Below are positions 17,431 through 27,667 of a DNA stretch of 64,000 bases, one piece after another (position 1 is the stretch's first letter; each line of letters opens with the position of its first letter). The stretch is from Thermodesulfovibrionales bacterium. Its GTDB lineage: Bacteria > Nitrospirota > Thermodesulfovibrionia > Thermodesulfovibrionales > SM23-35. Made by a program: the position numbers and the translations under genes. The stretch spans positions 1 through 64,000 of the forward strand of contig JAVHLL010000013.1 in assembly GCA_031082155.1 (NCBI GenBank). The letters are read 5' to 3'. The notes below the pieces were generated by a model. That model did not search any database. It was given only the letters and a program-made list of their open reading frames with translations, and had not been told where the DNA came from.

Positions 17431-19742
17431 AGACTCTGGTTATTGTTGAATCGCCTGCAAAGGCAAAGACGATAAATAAAATACTCGGGAAGGATTTTAC
17501 GGTCAAGGCATCTGTCGGTCATGTGAAAGACCTCCCCGAAAAAAAACTTGGTGTCGATGTCAAAAAGGATTTCGCACCGCAGTATGTGGTGATACCGGGC
17601 AAGGAGAAGATTATCAGGGAACTCAAGAAGGCCTCAAAAGAGGCCGACAGAATCTATCTTGCCCCGGACCCGGACAGAGAGGGCGAGGCGATTGCATGGC
17701 ACATTGCGACAGAGATCACGGATAAAAAATCCAAGACGTTCAACGAGAAAATATACCGGATTATATTTAATGAAATTACTTCGCGTGCTGTCCTTGAGGC
17801 GATTGAAAACCCTGAGAAGATAGACATGAATAAAGTCGAGGCACAGCAGGCACGGAGGATCCTTGACAGACTGGTCGGGTACGGACTCAGTCCTCTCCTC
17901 TGGAAGAAAGTGCGAAGGGGCCTGAGCGCAGGAAGGGTACAGTCTGTTGTCGTCAGGCTTGTCGTAGACAAGGAGCGGGCTATCGAGGCTTTTCAATCCG
18001 AAGAATACTGGAGTATCAATGCGGAATTTGAAGGCTCGAAACCCCCGGTATTCTGGGGGAGGCTTTTCAGGATAAACACGGGGGCAGAAACAGAAAACAA
18101 GTTTCTTGTTCCCAACGGCGACATGGCGGACCGCATCGTTGCCGATTTGCAGAACAAAAATTTTGTCCTGAGCAAGATCGACCGGAAACAGAGAAGGAGG
18201 ATGCCTTACCCGCCCTTCATCACAAGCACGCTCCAGCAGGAAGCTGCGCGCAAGCTGAGGTTCCCGGCAAAAAAGACGATGATGGTAGCGCAACAGCTCT
18301 ATGAGGGAGTGGAACTCGGCGGCGAAGGGTCTGTCGGTCTTATTACTTACATGAGAACGGATTCACACCGCCTTGCTTCGGAGGCCCAGGCTTGGGCGCG
18401 GAAGCTTATACAGGAAAAATTCGGAACGGATTACGTTCCGGAAAAACCGCCTGTTTACAAAAGCAAGGCATCAGCCCAGGAAGCCCATGAGGCGATACGG
18501 CCTACCTATCAGGATAAGCGGCCTGATGCTATCAGGCAGTTTCTTTCGAAAGACCAGTTTTCACTCTATACACTGATATGGAACCGCTTTATCTCAAGCC
18601 AGATGTCGCCTGCACAGCTTGAGCAGACAACGTTCACCATTCACAACCCCCAGGGCGACCAGTCTGCCGGCGCCTATGAATTCAGGTCCTCCGGGACGGT
18701 AGTCCGCTTCGATGGGTTCATGGCGCTCTATACTGAAGGCAAAGACGAAATTGAAGAGGAAAACGGGCTCACGCTGCCTCTGCTCCAGGAAGGAGAAACC
18801 TTGAAGCTTCTCTCCCTCCAGCCCAAACAGCATTTTACCCAGCCGCCTCTGCGGTATACCGAAGCGACACTCGTGAAAGCGCTCGAAGAGAAAGGGATCG
18901 GGAGGCCGAGTACCTATGCGGCGATTCTTTCGACGATACAGGACAGAAAATACGTCCAGAAAACAGAGGGAAAGTTTTCCCCGACGGAACTCGGTGTTGT
19001 CGTGAACGACTTTCTCGTCGAGAAATTTCCCGAGCTTATTGATGTGAGCTTCACTGCGAAGATGGAGGATGAGCTTGACCATATCGAGGATGGCAAGATG
19101 AAATGGGTGAACGTAGTGAAGGACTTCTATAAACCCTTCGACCATGATCTCACCGAAGCAACACAGACTACCGGAAAGGTAAAACCAAAGGATATACCTA
19201 CAGAAGCGCTCTGCGAAAAATGCGGGCTTCCGATGGTCATCCGATGGGGCAGGCACGGGAGATTTCTCGCATGTTCCGGGTTCCCCAACTGCAAGAATAC
19301 AAAACCGCTTCCTCTTAACGGAACTGAGCAGGGGACGGAAAGCCCTGAGAAGCCGGTGCAGGAGACAGACGAGACCTGTGAGAAGTGCGGTTCCCCGATG
19401 GTGATAAAATCCGGAAGGTACGGAAAATTCCTCGCGTGTTCAAAATACCCTGAATGCAAAAACGCGAAACCGATCGCTACAGGGATTAAATGTCCAAAGG
19501 ACGGAGGGGATATTGTAGAAAGGCGCTCGAAAAAGGGCAAACCATTCTGGAGCTGCAGCAACTATCCGGAATGCAAGTTCGCCTCATGGTATAAGCCGGT
19601 CCCCAGAAAATGTCCGAAATGCGGCGCTGATTTCCTCTTCGAGAAATACAGTAAAGGCGGAGAGGTAACATATTTCTGTCATAGGAAAGAATGCGAATTT
19701 AAGGAAGTAACGCCGCCACCGGAAGAGGGAACGACTGTTTGA
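17427..19742 (+). CDS. topA: DNA topoisomerase I
   Basis: 771 residues, a type IA topoisomerase that relaxes negative supercoils. The Toprim domain is at the N-terminus (LVIVESPAKAKTINKILG, then LAPDPDREGEAIAWHI). The catalytic Tyr308 is in GLITYMRTDSHR. Four C-terminal zinc-ribbon modules begin near residue 592: two complete C4 modules with CEKCG, one starting CPKDGG that lacks its second Cys, and one starting CPKCG. Start ATG overlaps the dprA stop (ATGA). Confidence 0.97.
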   Translation: MKTLVIVESPAKAKTINKILGKDFTVKASVGHVKDLPEKKLGVDVKKDFAPQYVVIPGKEKIIRELKKASKEADRIYLAPDPDREGEAIAWHIATEITDKKSKTFNEKIYRIIFNEITSRAVLEAIENPEKIDMNKVEAQQARRILDRLVGYGLSPLLWKKVRRGLSAGRVQSVVVRLVVDKERAIEAFQSEEYWSINAEFEGSKPPVFWGRLFRINTGAETENKFLVPNGDMADRIVADLQNKNFVLSKIDRKQRRRMPYPPFITSTLQQEAARKLRFPAKKTMMVAQQLYEGVELGGEGSVGLITYMRTDSHRLASEAQAWARKLIQEKFGTDYVPEKPPVYKSKASAQEAHEAIRPTYQDKRPDAIRQFLSKDQFSLYTLIWNRFISSQMSPAQLEQTTFTIHNPQGDQSAGAYEFRSSGTVVRFDGFMALYTEGKDEIEEENGLTLPLLQEGETLKLLSLQPKQHFTQPPLRYTEATLVKALEEKGIGRPSTYAAILSTIQDRKYVQKTEGKFSPTELGVVVNDFLVEKFPELIDVSFTAKMEDELDHIEDGKMKWVNVVKDFYKPFDHDLTEATQTTGKVKPKDIPTEALCEKCGLPMVIRWGRHGRFLACSGFPNCKNTKPLPLNGTEQGTESPEKPVQETDETCEKCGSPMVIKSGRYGKFLACSKYPECKNAKPIATGIKCPKDGGDIVERRSKKGKPFWSCSNYPECKFASWYKPVPRKCPKCGADFLFEKYSKGGEVTYFCHRKECEFKEVTPPPEEGTTV

Positions 19743-19746
19743 TGCC

Positions 19747-20280
19747 ATGATACCGGTCATCATAGGTGTCGGAGGCGCATACAGCGGCGTTGGCAAAACA
19801 ACCGTAATCTGCGAAATCCTGCAGTGCCTTGAAAATTGGGGAGCCATAAAATACACCAGGACTCCCTTCTATTCTTCAGTGACCGATGAGAGTGTAATAC
19901 TTGCAGAAGAAGGGAAGGACACGAAACGGTTTCTTGACGCTGGTGCCGCAAAGGTAGTCTGGGTGCAATCACCATATTCCGAATTACCGGTGACGCTTTC
20001 GCTCGCAACCGGGATGTTCTCTCAAGTGAAGGGAATTCTCGTTGAGGGAAACAGTGCGGTTGAAGTCATAAACCCCGACATCCTGATTTTCATCAGTGGC
20101 AGTCTGCAGGAAAAATGGAAGACAAATGCTGAGAACATTCTGGCAAAAGCAGACATTGTTCTCTGTGACAAGGAACCTTCCCCGAAATTCCCTTCAGCCC
20201 CCACATTTCACCTTGAGCAGACCACAGAGTATATGCAATGCCTGAAAACCCTCATTCGTCGAATCAGCACAGAAGGGTGA
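19747..20280 (+). CDS. MobB-like P-loop NTPase
   Basis: 177 residues. It has a Walker A motif, GAYSGVGKTT (9-18), then LAEEGKDTKRFLDAGAAKVVWV, which resembles the conserved GKDS-x-R-x(3)-AGA segment of MobB (molybdopterin-guanine dinucleotide accessory GTPase). The later part (KGILVEGNSAVEVINPDILIFIS, ADIVLCDK) also fits. It begins four bases after topA and is probably in the same transcript. MobB would help load molybdenum or tungsten cofactors onto anaerobic oxidoreductases; no such enzyme is in the window, so this stays a family-level guess. Confidence 0.6.
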   Translation: MIPVIIGVGGAYSGVGKTTVICEILQCLENWGAIKYTRTPFYSSVTDESVILAEEGKDTKRFLDAGAAKVVWVQSPYSELPVTLSLATGMFSQVKGILVEGNSAVEVINPDILIFISGSLQEKWKTNAENILAKADIVLCDKEPSPKFPSAPTFHLEQTTEYMQCLKTLIRRISTEG

Positions 20281-20296
20281 ATCCGGAAGGATGCTT

Positions 20297-20992
20297 CTAT
20301 AGTGACTGAAGGACTGTTTTTACGGTATTCGCCAGTTTTGCCGGCGTGGTGAGCATTTTGAGGAGGAATTCATTCGCGCCGGCATGAATGACCTTTTCGA
20401 TCACATCCTGCTCCCCCCGTGCAGAAAAAACAATCACCGGGAGATCTTTCCACTCAGGGGTAATTTTCAGGATCGAGAGGACTTTAAATCCGTCCATCTT
20501 TTCCATATAGAGATCGAGGATTATCAGATCAGGCTGCTGTTCTTTCAGCAGGATCAATGCTTCCATCCCGTCGCGGGCTTCAATAACGGCAAACCCCTCC
20601 TGTACCAGTTTGTTCCTGCTCATCTTTCTGGATGATTCGTTGTCCTCGATCAGGAGGATCTTTTTTCTTTTGTCCGGAGTCCGGGAGGTCTTGCGGGCAG
20701 AAGCGTCAATAATTTCATTGATCGCAGCTTTTTGTTCGTCCGACAGCTCGATAAACTGCAGACCCATCCCTATGCCGGGCTGATTATGCTGCACGCGGGC
20801 CTTGATGGTAATTTTCGCATCCTTTGCCGGGAGGGTAACCGCAACAACTCTTCCTTCAGTGAAGGAGCGGCCTGTATAGACATAGAGGCCACCCTCGCTG
20901 ATATCAATGCCTTTGAACTGCATAATTCCGTCTATCTGGATATCCTCGTGAAAGGGCACCCTTTTATATTTCCGGCGTTCTCGTCCGTTCAT
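20297..20992 (-). CDS. PilZ domain-response regulator receiver protein
   Basis: 231 residues with two domains. The N-terminal PilZ domain (1-95) has both c-di-GMP motifs: R7-K-Y-K-R11 (RxxxR) and D30-I-S32-E-G-G35 (DxSxxG). The C-terminal receiver (111-231) has the acidic pair E116-D117, phospho-acceptor Asp160 (LIILDLYME), Ser190 and Lys212. The residue after Lys212 is Met where Pro is usual. The PilZ-then-receiver order is the less common arrangement. There is no output domain, so it probably signals through protein contacts, for example to a pilus or motility motor. Single gene, convergent with the MobB-like gene. No partner kinase is adjacent. Confidence 0.85.
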   Translation of the reverse strand: MNGRERRKYKRVPFHEDIQIDGIMQFKGIDISEGGLYVYTGRSFTEGRVVAVTLPAKDAKITIKARVQHNQPGIGMGLQFIELSDEQKAAINEIIDASARKTSRTPDKRKKILLIEDNESSRKMSRNKLVQEGFAVIEARDGMEALILLKEQQPDLIILDLYMEKMDGFKVLSILKITPEWKDLPVIVFSARGEQDVIEKVIHAGANEFLLKMLTTPAKLANTVKTVLQSL

Positions 20993-21019
20993 AGGTATAC
21001 ATTATAGCATAAGAGTATT

Positions 21020-21355
21020 TTAATGATGCCCGCCGTCAGCGTGGCCGCCGGCGATGATGTAGACGGCATCACGATCACTCGTGTTGTCGAGATAACATTC
21101 ATTTTCTCCGGTGAGGTGGAATGCAGATCCCTCCCTTATGGTTCCTGTCCAGTATCCGGTGACCTCAAGGTCGCCCTTGACCGCAAGTACGATCTCTTCA
21201 TGGCCTTCCCCTGGCTTTACGAGCCTCTGTTTTTCCCTGGGGCGCAGGGCGCCGTAGATCATATAACAGGAATGACTGCCGGTATCCTCATGTCCGAGGA
21301 TATATTCTCCCTCCTCTGCTTCCAGTGCTTTGGCGCTCATATCAAATTTTTTCAT
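21020..21355 (-). CDS. Small cupin-domain protein
   Basis: 111 residues forming one cupin beta-barrel: a first motif HEEIVLAVKGDLEVTG and a second part ending NTSDRDAVYIIAGGHADGGHH. Its C-terminus is histidine-rich (GGHADGGHH), which may bind metal. Cupins of this size are often metal-binding sensors or isomerases, and no specific substrate can be inferred. Separated by 27 bases from the PilZ-receiver gene, and on the same strand, so the two may be co-transcribed. Confidence 0.65.
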   Translation of the reverse strand: MKKFDMSAKALEAEEGEYILGHEDTGSHSCYMIYGALRPREKQRLVKPGEGHEEIVLAVKGDLEVTGYWTGTIREGSAFHLTGENECYLDNTSDRDAVYIIAGGHADGGHH

Positions 21356-21458
21356 GGATCTCCTTCTGCACTATTTCCTCTTATTATATCCGACGTTTCC
21401 TTTTTCATCGATGAAAATTCTATGCTCCGGATAATTGCTGAACTCGTAAAAAGTCGTC

Positions 21459-21477
21459 ATTCCCGCTTGTCGGGAAT
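21459..21477. repeat. Short inverted repeat in intergenic region
   Basis: ATTCCCG (21459-21465), five-base loop, CGGGAAT (21471-21477), preceded by GTC. This resembles widely dispersed REP-like hairpins. The surrounding gap (21356-21640) is AT-rich and holds no gene that I can support. Confidence 0.5.
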
Positions 21478-21640
21478 CCTTAATGTATCGAGTTAAATAA
21501 ATTTTGAACAATGTCTGTATTATTTGGTTCAATTGTGTTTTTCAACGCCGATGGTGTAAAATTTGTATATAAATAGATAATTTACCAATTTTTATGTGCA
21601 CTGTTCATGGTATGCGCATGCGTGTATTGAAGGGACCTAA

Positions 21641-21811
21641 ATGCAGGACAAAATTCAGGAAGAAGTGAAAAAAAAGTCCAGGAACGGCAGGATTCCCTGT
21701 CCTGTTGCACGCAAAATAGCACAGGAGCTTTCCGTCTCCTATAAAGAGGTCGGCATGGCCGCTGATGCGCTCAAGATCAAAATAACCGACTGCGAGCTTG
21801 GTTGTTTTTAA
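21641..21811 (+). CDS. Small conserved-looking protein, 56 aa
   Basis: A short open frame with start ATG 21641 (AAGGGA at 21630-21635) and stop TAA at 21809-21811 that overlaps the next ATG (TAATG), so it is almost certainly translated. The sequence has a helix-turn-helix-like middle (CPVARKIAQELSVSYKEVGMAADALKIKI) and ends DCELGCF. Cys20, Cys51 and Cys55 could bind metal or be redox-active. I do not recognise the family. Tight coupling to the cytochrome c assembly gene suggests a role in regulating or assisting it. Confidence 0.72.
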   Translation: MQDKIQEEVKKKSRNGRIPCPVARKIAQELSVSYKEVGMAADALKIKITDCELGCF

Positions 21812-22626
21812 TGGACGTTCTGTTATTCGAATTAGCCCTCACCTGTTATTTTGCCGCAACAATGGTGAGTATTACCGAGCTTTTCAAGGAATCGAAGATC
21901 ACCATGCGCATCACTACAGCGCTTGCCGGACTGGGGTTTGCTCTCCATACGCTCACCATTATCTACCGCTATGGTATCTCCGGGCATATCCCTATAATAA
22001 ACCCGCATGAAGCGACCTCTTTTTTTGCATGGTGTGTACTATTCATTTTCTTTCTGCTCCAGTTCCGGTATAAAGTGAATCTCCTTGCCTCGTTTGTAAT
22101 GCCGATTGTTTTCATTCTCATGCTCTCCTCGTCCATGCTCCCGCGCGAGATAAAACCCCTTAGCCCGGTGCTCCAGAGCTACTGGCTTGAAATCCACATA
22201 GTCCTTGCCTTTCTCGGCAATGCCGCCTTTGCCCTTGCCTTTGGTATCGGTGTTATGTACCTTGTTCAGGAACATTATGTAAAATCAAAGCACCTTGGCG
22301 GCCTCTTCGGAAGACTGCCGAGCCTCCAGTCCCTCGATGAGATAAATTACAAGCTTATTACCATAGGGTTTCCTCTGCTCACCCTCGCGATTATCACAGG
22401 GGTATTTTGGGCTGAGAGCGCATGGGGCAGCTACTGGAACTGGGACCCGAGAGAAGTTTGGTCGCTGATAACCTGGTTTATTTACGCGATTATTCTCCAT
22501 GCAAGGCTTGTAGCCGGATGGAGGGGGAAAAGGGCCGCGCTCCTGTCGATAATAGGATTCCTTACGATTCTCATCGCCTTTTTCGGTATCAAGCTGCTTA
22601 AGAAAGGTCTGCACGTTTTTCTATGA
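21811..22626 (+). CDS. CcsA/HemX-type cytochrome c assembly membrane protein
   Basis: 271 residues with about eight membrane segments. The tryptophan-rich haem-handling motif WGSYWNWDPREVWSLITWFIYAIILHARL lies near the C-terminus, with conserved His residues before and after it (LEIHIVLAF, ILHARL). This is the CcsA/ResC/HemX superfamily, which carries haem across the membrane for c-type cytochromes. Neighbouring hemA (ATGA overlap) is typical of HemX, which can also influence glutamyl-tRNA reductase levels; both roles remain open. The ATG at 21811 overlaps the small upstream gene. Confidence 0.88.
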   Translation: MDVLLFELALTCYFAATMVSITELFKESKITMRITTALAGLGFALHTLTIIYRYGISGHIPIINPHEATSFFAWCVLFIFFLLQFRYKVNLLASFVMPIVFILMLSSSMLPREIKPLSPVLQSYWLEIHIVLAFLGNAAFALAFGIGVMYLVQEHYVKSKHLGGLFGRLPSLQSLDEINYKLITIGFPLLTLAIITGVFWAESAWGSYWNWDPREVWSLITWFIYAIILHARLVAGWRGKRAALLSIIGFLTILIAFFGIKLLKKGLHVFL

Positions 22627-23894
22627 GAATCCTTGTCGTCGGACTGAACCATAAAATTGCCGATGTAGAGGTCAGGGAAAAGCTGGCATTCAGCGGAGAG
22701 AAGCTGGAAGAAGGACTGGCGCGCTTCCGGGAACTTGCTGAAATTCAGGAGGCCATAATCCTGTCCACCTGCAACAGGGTGGAACTCTATGCAAATGTAA
22801 CAGATACAACAAAGGCGTCTGAATCTGTGAAGACATTCCTCTCGGAGTTCCATGCGATCAACAGGAATTCTCTCGAAAACTCGCTCTATATTTACGATGA
22901 TGTCACCGCGGTGAAGCATGTGTTCAGGGTTGCATCGAGTCTCGATTCAATGGTGGTCGGCGAACCACAGATCCTCGGGCAACTGAAAGATGCCTATGAA
23001 CTTGCCCTTTCCAAAAAAACTACCGGAATCCTCCTGAATAAACTCATGAAGAAAGCGATCTCGGTAGCCAAGCGGGTCAGGACCGAGACGCACATTGCAG
23101 AAAACGCCGTGTCGATCAGTTTTGCTGCCGTGGAACTTGCAAGAAAGATTTTTACCGATTTGTCGAGAAAAGTCTGCATGCTGGTCGGAGCAGGTGAAAT
23201 GGCTGAACTTGCCGCTCGCCATCTCGTCAACAATGGGATACAGGACGTCCTTGTTGCGAACAGGACATACGAACGCGCCTGCGACCTTTCAAAAGAATTT
23301 AATGGCAGGCCGGTGAAATTCGATGAATTCATCAGCGAGATGGCGCGGACCGATATCGTAATCTGTTCAACAGGATCTCCGACATATGTCGTGACAAAGA
23401 ACCAGATGCAGAAGGTGATGAAAGAGAGAAAGCAAAAACAGGTCTTCCTTATCGATATCTCGGTGCCGAGAAACCTTGACCCCGGGATAAACGAGCTGGA
23501 AAATGTGTATCTCTACAACATAGACGACCTGCAGGGAGTTGTTGACTCAAATATGTTCGAGCGGCAGAAAGAGGCTGAAAAAGCAGAAAGGATTGTCGCG
23601 GAAGAGATAGAGACATTCCTGAAATGGCAGGCTTCCTTGGATTCTGTTCCTACCATCAGGGCGCTGAGGGACAAGGCAGAGGAAATGAAAAGGGAAGAGG
23701 TCGAAAAACTGATACATAAATTGCCTTCCCTCGGAGACAGGGAGAAAGAGGCCATAGAATATATGGCTGCAGCCCTCATGAACAAGCTGATGCATCCTCC
23801 GACCGCAGCCCTTAAGGAAGGCGGGGATGACAAGGCGAGTCTGGTTGCGCTCATAAGAAGGCTCTACGGAATAAACGGAGAAGACAAAGAATAA
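22623..23894 (+). CDS. hemA: Glutamyl-tRNA reductase
   Basis: 423 residues, normal length. It catalyses the NADPH-dependent first step of C5-pathway tetrapyrrole synthesis. Catalytic Cys50 is in STCNRVELY. The NADPH domain has [14 protein letters not shown] and VANRTYERA, and the C-terminal dimerisation helix is Lys/Glu-rich. Start ATG overlaps the ccsA-like stop (ATGA). It forms an operon with hemC, 23 bases downstream. Products feed haem, sirohaem (for sulfite reductase) and cobamide synthesis. Confidence 0.97.
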   Translation: MRILVVGLNHKIADVEVREKLAFSGEKLEEGLARFRELAEIQEAIILSTCNRVELYANVTDTTKASESVKTFLSEFHAINRNSLENSLYIYDDVTAVKHVFRVASSLDSMVVGEPQILGQLKDAYELALSKKTTGILLNKLMKKAISVAKRVRTETHIAENAVSISFAAVELARKIFTDLSRKVCMLVGAGEMAELAARHLVNNGIQDVLVANRTYERACDLSKEFNGRPVKFDEFISEMARTDIVICSTGSPTYVVTKNQMQKVMKERKQKQVFLIDISVPRNLDPGINELENVYLYNIDDLQGVVDSNMFERQKEAEKAERIVAEEIETFLKWQASLDSVPTIRALRDKAEEMKREEVEKLIHKLPSLGDREKEAIEYMAAALMNKLMHPPTAALKEGGDDKASLVALIRRLYGINGEDKE

Positions 23895-23917
23895 ATAAAT
23901 ATAGAGGATATGCAGAA

Positions 23918-24952
23918 GTGAAAAAAAATAAGATCGTTATCGCGACCCGGGGAAGCAAACTGGCGCTGTGGCAGGCTGAATTTGTACAGGCTGAACTGAA
24001 GAAACGCAATCCTGACCTGAAGGTTGAACTTAACAAGATCAAGACAACAGGTGATAAAATTCTGGATGTCCCTCTTGCAAAGGTCGGCGGCAAGGGACTT
24101 TTTGTGAAAGAGATAGAAGAAGCGCTCCTGAGCAGGAAGGCCGACCTTGCAGTGCACAGCATGAAGGATGTGCCGACAGACTTCCCTCAGGGGCTCCACC
24201 TTGCCGTTATTTGTGAACGGGAAGACCCGCGGGATGCGTTTATTTCACACGTTCCGCATTTCATGGAACTTCCCATGGGAGCCAGGGTCGGAACAAGCAG
24301 CCTCAGGCGTTCCTGCCAGTTGCTTAACATCAGACCCGATTTGCTTATTCACAGTCTGCGGGGCAATGTCGAGACGAGGTTGAGGAAACTGGATGAGGGG
24401 CAGTTCGACGCTGTCATCCTGGCAACCGCAGGCGTGAAGAGGCTCGGACTGCACCACAGGATAACAGAGATGCTTTCCTTTGAGACAAGCCTCCCTGCTA
24501 TCGGCCAGGGCGCAGTTGGAATTGAGTGCAGAATTGAAGATCAGTTTATCCACACGCTTATCTCGCCTCTTGATCACCGGGAAACTTCTGTGTGTGTAAA
24601 GGCAGAACGGGCTTTTCTGAAGCGTCTTGAAGGGGGTTGCCAGGTTCCTATAGCAGCCTATGCCAAGATTGAGCAGAGGGCAGAGAGCGAAGAACAGAAA
24701 TATCAAAGATCCCCCTATAGTCCTACCCTTGGTAAGGGGGCGCGCGGGGGGGTAGTCGCAGAACTCCGAACCCAGAACTTTGAACTATTGATTATGGATG
24801 GTCTTGTCGGAAGTATCGACGGCAGAATGCTTGTCCGGGGACATAGTGAGGGAAGACCTGAAGAAGCAGAACGTATAGGGACTATGCTGGCCGAGGATGT
24901 TCTTTCACGAGGGGCAAAAGAGATACTGGACGTAGTGTATCAGAGGTCCTAG
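23918..24952 (+). CDS. hemC: Porphobilinogen deaminase (hydroxymethylbilane synthase) with repeat-derived insert
   Basis: 344 residues, about 35 longer than the usual 305-315. The core is intact: [14 protein letters not shown] at the start, [28 protein letters not shown], and the cofactor cysteine Cys241 in [12 protein letters not shown]. Between AAYAKIE and [14 protein letters not shown] the protein carries a low-complexity insert (about residues 252-290, [20 protein letters not shown] and so on). Its DNA is a C/G palindrome followed by a heptanucleotide repeat. The site lies in the C-terminal domain, at a surface loop, and the frame is kept, so the enzyme is probably active. The stop overlaps the convergent dksA-like gene by four bases. 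Confidence 0.95.
   Translation: MKKNKIVIATRGSKLALWQAEFVQAELKKRNPDLKVELNKIKTTGDKILDVPLAKVGGKGLFVKEIEEALLSRKADLAVHSMKDVPTDFPQGLHLAVICEREDPRDAFISHVPHFMELPMGARVGTSSLRRSCQLLNIRPDLLIHSLRGNVETRLRKLDEGQFDAVILATAGVKRLGLHHRITEMLSFETSLPAIGQGAVGIECRIEDQFIHTLISPLDHRETSVCVKAERAFLKRLEGGCQVPIAAYAKIEQRAESEEQKYQRSPYSPTLGKGARGGVVAELRTQNFELLIMDGLVGSIDGRMLVRGHSEGRPEEAERIGTMLAEDVLSRGAKEILDVVYQRS
24672..24786 (+). repeat. Palindromic plus heptamer repeat inserted within hemC
   Basis: Two elements side by side inside the coding frame. The first (about 24710-24752) is a C/G palindrome of the kind at 7458: CCCCCT, then CCTTGGTAAGGGGG, then a G-run. The second (24759-24786) is a heptamer array CAGAACT-CCGAACC-CAGAACT-TTGAACT. 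Together they account for the extra residues in HemC. Confidence 0.78.
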
Positions 24953-25629
24953 AGAAGCCCTTCTCTGCGTTCCATTTCCTGAAACCGTTCTCTTCGTTCC
25001 TGACAGTCAATACAGTAGATGGCAAAGGGGAGGATTTTCAGCCTTTCCTCGTTTATCTCGTCTCCGCAATCTTCACAAATGCCGTAGGTGCCTTCCCTGA
25101 ATTTTCTCAGGGCTTCATCTGTTTTCTGCAGGTTTTCACGGTGTATGCCCAGCTGTCTCAGACTGATATCTTCCGAAAGGTCGACGACCGACCAGTCTCC
25201 ATCGTCGAGCGCAGTGTCAACGAGCTGTCTCGTCTCGCCTTTGATATATTTGGATATCTCGTCCCTGGCTTCCTTCAGGATCTCTTCTCTTTTTCTCAGC
25301 AGGGTCCTCCGCAGTATTTCGTTCCTCTCCTCCTCAGAAGGATGAGCCACCGGTTTTTTTACGACTTTCCTGGACTGGGCCAGCCGGGGTTTTGGGGATA
25401 TAGCGGTCTTTTCCCGGGCAGTTTCAGCTTTTGCTTTTGAAGAGGGTTTTTTCACCGGCTGTTTGGGCTTTGTTTTGACCGCAGTTTTCTTGGAGAGGGC
25501 CTTTGTTTTCACCTTTTTCACGCGGGCAGGCTTTGTCTTAATTTTTGAAGCGGGTTTCCGCAGAGAAGCGATCTGTTTTTTCGCCGCCGGTTTTGGTGGT
25601 TTTTTCTTCCTGGATTGTTTTTCTGCCAT
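24949..25629 (-). CDS. DksA/TraR-family zinc-finger protein with Lys/Pro/Ala-rich N-terminus
   Basis: 226 residues. The C-terminal 120 match the DksA/TraR/YocK fold: a helical pair ([25 protein letters not shown]), the acidic linker [17 protein letters not shown], and the C4 zinc finger [25 protein letters not shown]. Residues 1-95 are a basic tail rich in Lys, Pro and Ala ([27 protein letters not shown]), like histone H1 and not part of ordinary DksA. DksA binds the RNA polymerase secondary channel with ppGpp; the tail might add DNA binding. It is the last gene of the rpsB-tsf-pyrH-frr transcript, two bases after the 51-aa gene. Confidence 0.85.
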   Translation of the reverse strand: MAEKQSRKKKPPKPAAKKQIASLRKPASKIKTKPARVKKVKTKALSKKTAVKTKPKQPVKKPSSKAKAETAREKTAISPKPRLAQSRKVVKKPVAHPSEEERNEILRRTLLRKREEILKEARDEISKYIKGETRQLVDTALDDGDWSVVDLSEDISLRQLGIHRENLQKTDEALRKFREGTYGICEDCGDEINEERLKILPFAIYCIDCQERRERFQEMERREGLL

Positions 25630-25631
25630 GG

Positions 25632-25787
25632 CTATTCTTCTCTCTTTTCGGTTTCCGGAGAATCGGTTTCTCCTTCACGGAAAATTTCTATGATGCTCCT
25701 CACCGTTATCCCCGCAGTCTGAAGGGCCTTCTGAATATCTGTCAGTTTTGCGCCGGTAACCTTTACAAGAAAATTGTTGTGAACCAT
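25632..25787 (-). CDS. Small protein, 51 aa, in the frr operon
   Basis: Too short for most gene finders but well placed. The ATG at 25787 is one base after the frr stop (TAA-A-ATG), with GGAAG upstream on the coding strand, and the stop TAG at 25632-25634 is two bases before the dksA-like start. The sequence opens MVHNNFLVKVTGAKLTDIQK and continues ALQTAGITVRSIIEIFREGE before an acidic tail. It predicts a compact beta-alpha-beta fold. I do not recognise it. Gene-level support is good and function is unknown. Confidence 0.68.
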   Translation of the reverse strand: MVHNNFLVKVTGAKLTDIQKALQTAGITVRSIIEIFREGETDSPETEKREE

Positions 25788-25788
25788 T

Positions 25789-27061
<1,273 letters not shown>

Positions 27062-27667
27062 TTACCCTGCTGTTTTTTCTCCGAGCTGGAATCTGGCAAA
27101 TCTCCTGATAACGATATTCTCCCCGAGTTTAGATATCTTTTCGGTAATGAGATCTTTCACTTTCTGTTTCTGTTCTGTATCTTTGATAAAGACCTGGTCC
27201 AGAAGACAGACATCTGTATAATACTTTTCGAGCTTTCCTTCGATGATTTTTTCCATAACCTGCGGCGGTTTGTCCGCTACCTGCGCACGGTAGATTTCCT
27301 TCTCCCGCTCGATAACATCCATGTGGATATCCTCTCTCGACAGGTACACGGGATTTGAGGCTGCGATCTGCATGGCGACATCCTTGACAAGTTCCCTGAA
27401 TTCCTCTGTCCGGGCAACAAAGTCTGTCTCGCAGTTGATCTCGACAAGGGTGCCGATTTTCCCCATGTGGATGTAGGACTCTATAAGGCCTTCAGATGCA
27501 GTTCTCCCTGCTTTTTTTACCGCTGTTGCAAGGCCTTTCTGCCTGAGAAAGTCGATCGCTTTTTCAAAATCTCCATCGCTCTCGGTGAGCGCCTTCTTGC
27601 ATTCCATCATCCCGACGCCGGTTTTTTCTCTCAATTCCTTGATGAGATCAGCAGATATCTTTGTCAT
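27062..27667 (-). CDS. tsf: Elongation factor Ts (short form)
   Basis: 201 residues, the short form found in Thermus, cyanobacteria and relatives, with one core subdomain, against about 283 in E. coli. It exchanges GDP on EF-Tu. The UBA-like N-terminus with [34 protein letters not shown] and the core [11 protein letters not shown] are present. It overlaps the rpsB stop by four bases (ATGA). Confidence 0.97.
   Translation of the reverse strand: MTKISADLIKELREKTGVGMMECKKALTESDGDFEKAIDFLRQKGLATAVKKAGRTASEGLIESYIHMGKIGTLVEINCETDFVARTEEFRELVKDVAMQIAASNPVYLSREDIHMDVIEREKEIYRAQVADKPPQVMEKIIEGKLEKYYTDVCLLDQVFIKDTEQKQKVKDLITEKISKLGENIVIRRFARFQLGEKTAG

Noticed and set aside
24949-24952. Sequencing error causing the hemC/dksA-like overlap
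   Set aside because: A four-base tail-to-tail overlap is normal in this compact genome and both proteins end plausibly.
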